Shown: piece by piece, positions 1-4,602 of the stretch
Layout: every line of letters starts with the position of its first letter
Numbering within the stretch: the stretch's first letter is position 1
Translations under genes and position numbers: made by a program
From: CAZIKF01 sp964539825
GTDB taxonomy: Bacteria > Muiribacteriota > UBA6191
Reading direction: 5' to 3'
DNA length: 8,233 nt
Assembly (NCBI GenBank): GCA_964539825.1
Contig: CAZIKF010000076.1
Location: 1-8,233, forward strand
The notes under the pieces: model-generated
Database searches by the model: none
What the model was told of the DNA's origin: nothing
What the model saw: only the letters and a program-made list of their open reading frames with translations

Positions 1-1
1 T

Positions 2-787
2 CGCTTCGATGCCGCTGAAATTCGCAAGATGAGACAGGATGGCTGTTCAATGGAGAAGATCCAGGAAAGACGGCGAGAACTCGTGGAGGAAATTTACAGG
101 ATTCTGGTCACCTGTTTCGGCACACCCCCCAATAGATTCTCATGGAGTTACCGGGATGAGGACAAGGCTTTCCACCGCTTCACTGATATCACCCCCCATG
201 CTTTTTACGAAAAATGCGCCGGGCAGGATCTTGATGCCTACGCCTCCATCTGGAGCAGTCCTCTTCCCGACACGCCCTACGACAAGACCTACTCCATGGT
301 TCATTCCAGGAAAATGGTTGGCGGCCAAAACCTCCTTTCCCTGAACATCTCCTTTGAAAACTTCAAAGCCTATGCCATCGACCGTTTAAAGAAGCACGAA
401 CCCCTGCTTTTTTCCTGCGATGTGCTGAAGGACAACTTGAGAAAAGAGGGTTACCTCCTGAAAAACCTGTATAACTACGAACTCATTTTCCAGACCTCCT
501 TCAACATGGACAAGGTCCCACGCCTGCAAACCCGTGATACCTGCATGACCCACTGTATGCTCCTGGTGGGGGTAGATCTCGACGACAACGGGGTGCCTAT
601 CAAGTGGAAGGTAGAAAACAGCTGGGGGGCGGAGTTAGGCAACAAAGGTTACTTCATCATGGACGATGGCTGGTTTAACGACCATGTCTACCAAATCATC
701 ATGCCCAAGGCCGATCTTGACCCCAACCACCAGACAGCCTTGAATTCCGATCCCGTCATGCTGCCGCTCTGGCACCCGATGGGGTAA
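2..787 (+). CDS. pepC: C1B-family cysteine aminopeptidase (PepC / bleomycin hydrolase type), 5'-truncated by window edge
   Basis: The frame is open from the first full codon at position 2, so the ATG at 29 is internal and the true start lies outside the window. Visible are 261 codons of a family usually around 440-460 residues. The missing part would hold the N-terminal catalytic Cys. The two other catalytic residues are present: His in THCMLLVGV (codon 551-553) and Asn in KVENSWG (codon 617-619). Other family marks are YRDEDKAFHRF, the ITPHAFYEK segment and NLLSLN. The C-terminal block DPVMLPLWHPMG matches the family's terminal region but stops directly after PMG, where relatives usually carry a few more residues. 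These are cytosolic papain-fold enzymes that release N-terminal amino acids from peptides and typically form hexamers. The stop codon abuts a GGGG/CCCC inverted repeat and then the repeat field. The family call is secure; the physiological substrate is unknown. Confidence 0.93.
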   Translation, partial: RFDAAEIRKMRQDGCSMEKIQERRRELVEEIYRILVTCFGTPPNRFSWSYRDEDKAFHRFTDITPHAFYEKCAGQDLDAYASIWSSPLPDTPYDKTYSMVHSRKMVGGQNLLSLNISFENFKAYAIDRLKKHEPLLFSCDVLKDNLRKEGYLLKNLYNYELIFQTSFNMDKVPRLQTRDTCMTHCMLLVGVDLDDNGVPIKWKVENSWGAELGNKGYFIMDDGWFNDHVYQIIMPKADLDPNHQTALNSDPVMLPLWHPMG

Positions 788-810
788 GGGGATTTCAGGA
801 CCGTCCCCTT
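786..810. terminator. Inverted repeat overlapping the pepC stop codon
   Basis: AAGGGGA (786-792) and TCCCCTT (804-810) can form a 7-bp stem with an 11-nt loop. The left arm begins inside the TAA stop (785-787). The sequence after it, AATTATCCTTTT, is AT-rich but not a clean U-tract, so terminator function is tentative. The right arm CCGTCCCCTT also resembles a decayed member of the TGTCCCC repeat family described downstream, so this may be repeat sequence rather than a dedicated terminator. Confidence 0.35.
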
Positions 811-821
811 AATTATCCTTT

Positions 822-936
822 TCTGATCACAGCTCATTTTCGACAATGACTACATGTGGTGTCAGATTCAGTGAGAGAGTTGAAGAGTGGTGTGTCCCCA
901 GTTGAAGAGTGGTGTGTCCCCGAAAATACCAAAATT
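822..936 (+). repeat. Long repeat copy A with tandem 22-bp core
   Basis: Positions 824-870 are a diverged version of the long arm found at three other places in the window. TGATCACAGCTCATTTT is followed by CGACAATGACTACATG, where copies B and C have CGCCAATGACGACATG. TCATT and AATGA can pair as a 5-bp stem around a 6-nt loop, as in copies B and C. The core follows twice: GTTGAAGAGTGGTGTGTCCCC at 879-899 and again, identical over 21 bases, at 901-921 (period 22). After the second core, AAAATA-CC-AAAATT (923-936) is an imperfect word duplication. Confidence 0.75.
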
Positions 937-948
937 CTCCCCCTACAG

Positions 949-971
949 ACCCGACCCAGCCATGGTCGGGT
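949..971. terminator. 8-bp GC-rich hairpin downstream of the 486-aa gene
   Basis: ACCCGACC (949-956) and GGTCGGGT (964-971) form a perfect 8-bp stem around a 7-nt loop, about 35 bases past the stop codon of the minus-strand gene ending at 1007. No T-run follows on either strand, so it is not a canonical intrinsic terminator. It could be a transcript-stabilising or pausing hairpin for that gene. Confidence 0.35.
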
Positions 972-1006
972 GGATTCGGATGTCCCTGATTGGGGTAGTA
1001 TCAGGT

Positions 1007-2467
1007 TTATTTGTTCGGATTGGGTCCTGAAAAAGCAGGTGCTGAGGACTGTCCTTTTGGTACACCACTCACCTCAAATCTCCCCTTACATCCCTTCACC
1101 CAGATTGCATGGCCAGCATGCACCCCAAAGGTACTGCCCTCCTGGCAGATATATTTGTCCCCGATCTGTTCCACCAGGCGATAAGACAAAAGCTTGGAAA
1201 ATAGTTCGCCACCACAGATTCGTTTCTTTTTAAACAGACCCAGAACTTTGGAGCTTTTACATGTGATTACGAGAGTCTGAGCCCCACCACCGGAAGCTCC
1301 GGGGCCTCCAGGCCCTGCTCCGCCGGGGGTGGCTCCCGGTACGCCTGCCCCTCCCGCCCCTGGTCCGGATGGTCCGGCTCCTGCGCCGGGATTCGCTGCA
1401 ATCCCCGCTCCCGGGACTGAAGGTCTAGAACCCGGGCCTGCTATGGTTGGAGAAATTTGTGAGGCTGGTACAGCCTGCGCGGTCCCTCCGGCAGGAGGCC
1501 ATTTCAAACCGACAATATTAGTTCGTTCATGGCTCCCCTCGTATCCACCCCTGGCAAGGCCGGAAACCATGAAATAATAAACTTGCCCTGGTACCGGTGA
1601 CCAGGAACCCAGGGGCGGCTGTTTGATATGATCACCATTCACGGCTTTTTTGTGCTTTCGAGTTGAACCCGGCCTCATCCACTCAAAAGTACCCGCGTAC
1701 CATTGTCCGTTTTGGTTTACGAAGACCCATGGATTGGCGTTTACCTGAATATCCTTGGTACCGCTATTGTGACGGATGGTGTGACTTTTCCACTCCCTGG
1801 TTTTATCGAAATTCAGGTCAATAAATGGGCCGTGAACCTTCACATCTAAATTAGAGGTGGCAGGCCAATTATCTACCCTCGGATGAAGCCAGTGGACTTT
1901 GTCTAGACTGAATGGTGACCCCTTTTCACTTGCTGCATCGGATGCTGGTGCTCCTCCTTGACTTTCTCCAGATGATGTAATGCTATTGCGCACGTAATCC
2001 GTGTAGTCAAAAGGTACATTGTTATTTACCTTGTTGTAACCCCGATCCTTTATATCTTTTTTGGCATGTAAGGTTTTAACCAAGGTTTTTTGGTTGTTGA
2101 TCCAGCCATAGACTTTAACAACGCTTGACTTATCGCCATTAGCAATTCCTTCAGCTTTGTTAAATTTCATCCACAAAGTAGCCTTTTTAATGCTTGCGTT
2201 GGATGGAATTGAACTGATGTCCCAATCTATCTTACCTATCCGATTGCCGCCTTGTTTGACTAACATCGATGGTCCGTTTTTAGTGAACGTCCCGGCACTA
2301 TGTTCGATTACTAATTTTGTCGAATCGAACAGCCACCCACAACCGGGACAAGCCAGAAATGTTTGCCTTAATTCCAACCTGAACCTTTTGAGATTTGTTC
2401 CTTTAGATTCCGTGTAGGATATAGACCACGGACCAAAACAAAAAACGAGATAAATGGCAAAACGCAC
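1007..2467 (-). CDS. Secreted protein with DNRLRE-like N-domain, Gly/Ala/Pro linker and Cys-containing C-domain
   Basis: This 486-residue protein of unknown function starts at GTG 2467. The start is chosen because AGGAG lies six bases upstream and a short hydrophobic N-terminus (FAIYLVFCFGPW) follows, consistent with export. CPGC sits at residues 40-43. Residues about 50-165 contain IDWDISSIPSNASIKKATLWM then VVKVYGWI, the pattern of DNRLRE/carbohydrate-binding-like beta-sandwich domains (family knowledge, not a search). A second conserved-looking block at about 245-323 has PWVFVNQNGQWYAGTFEWMRPG, NGDHIK, YYFMVSGLARGG and ERTNIVGLKWP. Residues about 325-397 are a low-complexity Gly/Ala/Pro linker, GC-rich at 1275-1500. 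The last 90 residues carry four cysteines (403, 418, 441, 460), which could form disulfides or a metal site. It probably acts outside the cytoplasm, perhaps as a surface or carbohydrate-binding protein. It stands alone, with repeats beyond both ends. Confidence 0.8.
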   Translation of the reverse strand: MRFAIYLVFCFGPWSISYTESKGTNLKRFRLELRQTFLACPGCGWLFDSTKLVIEHSAGTFTKNGPSMLVKQGGNRIGKIDWDISSIPSNASIKKATLWMKFNKAEGIANGDKSSVVKVYGWINNQKTLVKTLHAKKDIKDRGYNKVNNNVPFDYTDYVRNSITSSGESQGGAPASDAASEKGSPFSLDKVHWLHPRVDNWPATSNLDVKVHGPFIDLNFDKTREWKSHTIRHNSGTKDIQVNANPWVFVNQNGQWYAGTFEWMRPGSTRKHKKAVNGDHIKQPPLGSWSPVPGQVYYFMVSGLARGGYEGSHERTNIVGLKWPPAGGTAQAVPASQISPTIAGPGSRPSVPGAGIAANPGAGAGPSGPGAGGAGVPGATPGGAGPGGPGASGGGAQTLVITCKSSKVLGLFKKKRICGGELFSKLLSYRLVEQIGDKYICQEGSTFGVHAGHAIWVKGCKGRFEVSGVPKGQSSAPAFSGPNPNK

Positions 2468-2473
2468 AAGCCA

Positions 2474-2478
2474 CTCCT
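2474..2478 (-). promoter_or_regulatory. Ribosome binding site fixing the GTG start of the 486-aa gene
   Basis: On the minus strand AGGAG is followed by six bases (TGGCTT) and then GTG at 2467-2465. This supports the GTG start over any later ATG. Confidence 0.75.
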
Positions 2479-2531
2479 GTAACCCTTAAAAACCTCGATG
2501 TGAGTCTAGAACCTTATGTTACCTAAGGATA

Positions 2532-2642
2532 CTAAAGACTTAACGTCTTCGCAAAATCAACAGCAATCTTGACTGGCTCATCGATCTTTACTGGGATCAG
2601 TTTCAGCACCCAAAAAGTAGCCTGTCCATTTTTCACTTTCAA
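2532..2642 (-). pseudogene. Possible small ORF or gene-tail remnant (36 codons)
   Basis: On the minus strand, from a TTG at 2642 to TAG at 2534-2532, the frame reads MKVKNGQATFWVLKLIPVK and then IDEPVKIAVDFAKTLSL. The amino-acid pattern looks like real protein (alternating hydrophobic beta-type segment, then an amphipathic helix). Upstream the same frame is also protein-like (ANFMASRSMACISSKRNTKT) up to a TGA, so this may be a longer reading frame broken by one stop. No clear ribosome binding site precedes the TTG. A degenerate repeat core lies inside it and encodes NGQATF. I do not recognise the family. It could be the eroded tail of a gene or coding-like sequence carried by the repeat element. 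Confidence 0.3.
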
Positions 2643-2742
2643 ACATCTTAAATTTCCGGAACATAATCAAGTCTTTGTGTTCCTCTTAGATGAAATGCAG
2701 GCCATACTTCGTGATGCCATGAAGTTAGCATTTGCAATGGGT

Positions 2743-2760
2743 AAAAACTGGCCTGTCCCC
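2743..2760 (+). repeat. TGTCCCC repeat core, CTGGCC subtype
   Basis: AAAAACTGGCCTGTCCCC. It lies 32 bases before the next core in the same orientation. Unlike most copies it is not followed by a duplicated word (TTCATCCTTAAG follows once). Confidence 0.7.
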
Positions 2761-2774
2761 TTCATCCTTAAGAC

Positions 2775-2818
2775 AAAAACTAGCCTGTCCCCCAAATTCC
2801 CAAATTTCACCAAATTCC
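2775..2818 (+). repeat. TGTCCCC repeat core, CTAGCC subtype, with tripled AAATT word
   Basis: AAAAACTAGCCTGTCCCCC (2775-2793) is followed by AAATT three times (2794-2798, 2802-2806, 2812-2816), each unit preceded or followed by C-runs. It sits just past the 3' end of the GFA gene. Confidence 0.75.
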
Positions 2819-2839
2819 GGTGCCCCGCCATTTCATGCA

Positions 2840-3253
2840 CTAGCTCGTTACCCCAAATACTTTCAAAACGTCGGCTTCTGTCATCATTTTAGTGTTATTT
2901 GCAAAAGCATAGTACCGAGGTTTGTGATCTATATATATCTGGGAGGTAAACTCGAAATCCGACTGGTCATCAAGTACACCCAATGGAACATTCCAGAACT
3001 GTTGGTCTTTCAACCGATAAAATAGATGGGTCCCGCAATGACTGCAAAAGCCACGCTCCGCCCACTCACTTGAACTATAAATATTTACAAACTTATCATC
3101 TTTGAACGTAACGCCATCTTCCACTTCAACAGCCAACGCTGGACCACCACCCCAGCGACGACACATCGAGCAATGACAAGAATCAAAGCTCTTTGATTGC
3201 GTAGAAATCGAGAATTCCACTTTCCCACACAGACAATGCCCACCTATCTTCAT
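2840..3253 (-). CDS. GFA-family zinc protein (glutathione-dependent formaldehyde-activating enzyme / CENP-V fold)
   Basis: A 137-residue protein, normal length for the family. All seven family cysteines are present. GGHCLCG gives C7 and C9, and FCSHCG gives C70 and C73; together these match the structural zinc site. CHCSMC gives C26, C28 and C31, matching the second, labile zinc site that binds glutathione in characterised Gfa. Other family marks are SSSEWAERGFC, THLFYR, the VPLGVLDD turn, IYIDHKPRYYAFAN and the MTEADVL helix at the C-terminus. The ATG at 3253 has an AAGGAG six bases upstream. Characterised Gfa speeds the reaction of formaldehyde with glutathione, but most family members have no proven substrate, so the name should stay at family level. 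No formaldehyde-oxidation genes are nearby. The protein looks complete and cytosolic. Confidence 0.93.
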   Translation of the reverse strand: MKIGGHCLCGKVEFSISTQSKSFDSCHCSMCRRWGGGPALAVEVEDGVTFKDDKFVNIYSSSEWAERGFCSHCGTHLFYRLKDQQFWNVPLGVLDDQSDFEFTSQIYIDHKPRYYAFANNTKMMTEADVLKVFGVTS

Positions 3254-3259
3254 TTTTTT

Positions 3260-3265
3260 CTCCTT
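3260..3265 (-). promoter_or_regulatory. Ribosome binding site of the GFA gene
   Basis: AAGGAG on the minus strand, six A residues before ATG 3253. It is among the strongest ribosome binding sites in the window. Confidence 0.8.
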
Positions 3266-3387
3266 CCCTCACTACCATTGATTGCTTGCCAATAGTAACT
3301 GAAGTCAAGTGCCAATTAATAGCCTAAGGCACCCTGTGCTTAACTGAGATTTCTATACTTGACCCCCATTAATTCCCTCACGAAACC

Positions 3388-3532
3388 GCTACACAAATTG
3401 AACCAGGGCCATCCAAGTCCCCTTCCGATCACAGCTCATTTGCGCCAATGACGACATGAGGGGTAGGATTTGTTGAGGGACGAAGATCATTCAAGATGAA
3501 AAAGTGGTGTGGCCCCAAAATTCCCCAAAATT
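3388..3532 (+). repeat. Long repeat copy B, overlapping the start of the PagL-like gene
   Basis: Positions 3388-3479 match 4377-4467 (copy C) with three substitutions and one single-base indel, about 96% identity. This arm includes GCTACACAAATTGAACCAGG and GATCACAGCTCATTTGCGCC, with TCATT/AATGA able to pair. A spacer unique to this copy (3480-3498) contains the ATG of the downstream gene. The core AAAAAGTGGTGTGGCCCC (3499-3516) has one substitution from the usual TGTCCCC. It is followed by AAAATT twice (3517-3522, 3527-3532) separated by CCCC. Confidence 0.85.
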
Positions 3533-4083
3533 ATACTTCTTCCGGACTGGTGCTGATCTTCATCTGCTGCCTTCTCACTCCCAACCTGAGCTACTCTAAA
3601 GATCTGAGTTTACAGAGTCTCAGCATACGCGCACGCGTTTCAGAGAAGACTTTGCTTGGAGATGATGCTAAAGAGGATTTTAAGGCGTACGATGTGTCGG
3701 CGAACTTCGGGTTACCATGGAAGAGATACTCCACGTCAGGCTGGGGTATGGGCACGCGTTTGATGGTGAGCACCGGACTTTTGCGGGGAGCGGGAAAAGA
3801 TGCGCTTGTCTTTTCTGTTATCCCTGAATTGACCTTGGGTAGTGAAGACGGGAGGTTTACCCTAGATTTGGGAGCAGGTGGAGCACTATTCAGCAGGCAT
3901 CGTTTTGGGGCGCAGGATTATGGCGGTTCATTCCAGTTTGCCCTGACCTTGGGCGTCGGTATTCCGCTCTATAAAAACCTGGGGCTAGGCTATCGGTTTC
4001 TGCACTATTCCGATGCCGGCGTTTGGGGATCTGACACGACCGGGGCTGATTTCCATATGATTGAGTTAAACTATAGATTTTGA
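3496..4083 (+). CDS. PagL-like outer-membrane lipid A 3-O-deacylase / acyloxyacyl hydrolase
   Basis: A 195-residue predicted outer-membrane beta-barrel. A hydrophobic export signal (LVLIFICCLL) ends near LSYS at residue 34. Alternating beta-strand segments follow, rich in Gly and aromatic residues, and the chain ends in YRF, the terminal-Phe signature recognised by the barrel assembly machinery. GYRFLHYSDAG near the C-terminus carries the PagL-type catalytic His (H170) and Ser (S172) in HxS. The acidic third residue is not at the spacing of the Pseudomonas enzyme; D185 and E190 are the candidates. PagL enzymes remove the 3-O acyl chain of lipid A in the outer leaflet. The ATG at 3496 has no good ribosome binding site (GAGGGA is 15 bases away). 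Residues 2-12 (KKWCGPKIPQN) are encoded by repeat sequence, so the original 5' end may have been replaced. A later GTG in the signal sequence (codon 19) is a possible alternative start. Confidence 0.78.
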   Translation: MKKWCGPKIPQNYTSSGLVLIFICCLLTPNLSYSKDLSLQSLSIRARVSEKTLLGDDAKEDFKAYDVSANFGLPWKRYSTSGWGMGTRLMVSTGLLRGAGKDALVFSVIPELTLGSEDGRFTLDLGAGGALFSRHRFGAQDYGGSFQFALTLGVGIPLYKNLGLGYRFLHYSDAGVWGSDTTGADFHMIELNYRF

Positions 4084-4108
4084 TCATGGTTTTCTTTTCG
4101 TTGGGAAC

Positions 4109-4288
4109 TTGGGGACAGGCCAATTTTTTTCTCACCCAAACGATGCCGCTCCCGATGGGTATAAACCTTCCGCCTCTAAGCCACCCAAACCGAAAGTCAA
4201 ATTTTTCAACGAAACCCACGAGAATGAGGACCATCAAATCCAAATTTCCCTATCAGGAAAAGTAAAAAAGCGAGCACCTGAAAACTAG
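4109..4288 (+). pseudogene. 59-codon coding remnant bounded by inverted repeat cores
   Basis: This frame runs from a TTG inside the reverse core at 4111 to a TAG (4286-4288) supplied by the forward core ACTAGCCTGTCCCC. The inner part reads PNDAAPDGYKPSASKPPKP, then KVKFFNETHENEDHQIQISL, then SGKVKKRAPEN. It resembles the Pro/Lys-rich, acidic tail of a larger protein much more than random translation. There is no ribosome binding site, and its outer codons are repeat sequence. I do not recognise the parent protein. It is best read as a gene scrap trapped between two repeats; expression is doubtful. Confidence 0.4.
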
Positions 4289-4297
4289 CCTGTCCCC
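4111..4297. mobile_element. MITE-like unit with 10-bp terminal inverted repeats
   Basis: GGGGACAGGC (4111-4120) is an exact reverse complement of GCCTGTCCCC (4288-4297). The similarity continues inwards as an A/T-rich run on each side (CAATTTTTTT against the complement of AAAACTA). The 187-bp unit encloses the coding remnant. No target-site duplication is evident outside the arms, and no transposase is inside. This is the only place where two cores face each other, so a chance meeting of two separately inserted cores is an alternative. Confidence 0.4.
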
Positions 4298-4316
4298 TTT
4301 TTTTCCCCCTTTTTTT
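4281..4316 (+). repeat. TGTCCCC repeat core, CTAGCC subtype, with duplicated T7 word
   Basis: AAAACTAGCCTGTCCCC (4281-4297) is followed by T7 (4298-4304), C5 and T7 (4310-4316). It gives the in-frame TAG of the adjacent coding remnant. Confidence 0.75.
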
Positions 4317-4333
4317 CTTTTTCCTTTCTTCCC
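4293..4333 (+). other. 41-nt uninterrupted polypyrimidine tract
   Basis: Only C and T occur from 4293 to 4333, as alternating C-runs and T-runs. It begins in the repeat core and continues through its duplicated T7 word. Mirror-like purine/pyrimidine tracts can adopt unusual structures and promote replication slippage; nothing in the sequence shows a specific role. Confidence 0.5.
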
Positions 4334-4376
4334 AAATCAACTAGACACCAGAATACTTGATCGTACTTCTGACTCA

Positions 4377-4515
4377 GCTACACAAATTGAACCAGGCACA
4401 TCCAAGTCCCTTCCGATCACAGCTCATTTGCGCCAATGACGACATGAGGGGTAGGATTTATTGAGGGCCCAAAAAGTGGTGTGTCCCCTTTTTCCTCCCC
4501 TTTTTCCCCTTTTTC
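4377..4515 (+). repeat. Long repeat copy C with tripled T5 word
   Basis: Positions 4377-4467 pair with copy B at about 96% identity. The core AAAAAGTGGTGTGTCCCC (4471-4488) follows after CCC instead of the 19-base spacer of copy B. The word array is T5 at 4489-4493, 4501-4505 and 4510-4514, separated by C-rich runs. Copies B and C are direct repeats that bracket the PagL-like gene and the 187-bp unit. Confidence 0.85.
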
Positions 4516-4560
4516 TTTCGGATGGGGGATGGGTCACAAAGGATGAGCAAGAGAGGACGG

Positions 4561-4602
4561 AAAAGTGGTGTGTCCCCTTAATCTCCCTTAATCCCCTTAA
4601 TC
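4561..4602 (+). repeat. TGTCCCC repeat core with tripled TTAATC word, overlapping a stop codon
   Basis: AAAAGTGGTGTGTCCCC (4561-4577) is followed by TTAATC at 4578-4583, 4588-4593 and 4597-4602. The third unit is the complement of GAT-TAA, the last sense codon and stop of the minus-strand gene. The word that is multiplied here is therefore the gene's own 3' end. Confidence 0.8.

Larger units (their letters stand above)
2468..2839. other. Intergenic interval (372 bp) made of repeat cores and one possible gene remnant
   Basis: No intact gene is convincing here. It holds, in + order: an unassigned stretch (2479-2531) with a weak hairpin CCTTA/TAAGG (2512-2528); a small open frame on the minus strand ending at 2532; a degenerate repeat core AAAAAGTAGCCTGTCC (2612-2627); and two good cores at 2743-2760 and 2775-2793. 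A 107-codon plus-strand frame (2569-2892) crosses all three cores and runs into the GFA gene antisense, so I do not call it. Confidence 0.6.
4084..4596. other. 513-bp stretch without an intact gene, composed of repeats and a gene scrap
   Basis: From left to right this holds: a reverse-orientation repeat core (4111-4131); a 59-codon coding-like scrap (4109-4288); a forward core (4281-4297); a long pyrimidine tract (4293-4333); about 40 bases of unassigned sequence (4334-4376); long repeat copy C with its word array (4377-4515); an unassigned 45-base gap; and a further core with tripled TTAATC (4561-4602) that overlaps the end of the next gene. A 61-codon frame (4080-4265) and minus-strand frames here look unlike protein, and I do not call them. 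Confidence 0.7.

Noticed and set aside
1045..1058. GAGGACTGTCCTTTT resembling a repeat core
   Set aside because: It lies in the coding end of the 486-aa gene, has only one short run of C and no core extension.
856..1233. 125-codon plus-strand frame after pepC
   Set aside because: It begins in repeat sequence and continues antisense to the secreted protein gene; its translation is not protein-like and it has no ribosome binding site.
1329..1577. 82-codon plus-strand frame rich in Pro and Ala
   Set aside because: It is the antisense shadow of the GC-rich Gly/Ala/Pro linker in the minus-strand secreted protein.
2512..2528. CCTTA/TAAGG hairpin downstream of the small minus-strand frame
   Set aside because: The stem is only 5 bp, AT-rich and without a T-run, too weak to call a terminator.
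2569..2892. 107-codon plus-strand frame
   Set aside because: It crosses three repeat cores and ends antisense to the GFA gene. The minus-strand reading of part of it is at least as protein-like.
3300..3345. GTGCC/GGCAC inverted repeat and a TATTAA box upstream of the GFA gene
   Set aside because: The arms are short and the promoter-like hexamers are poor matches; I could not separate them from chance.
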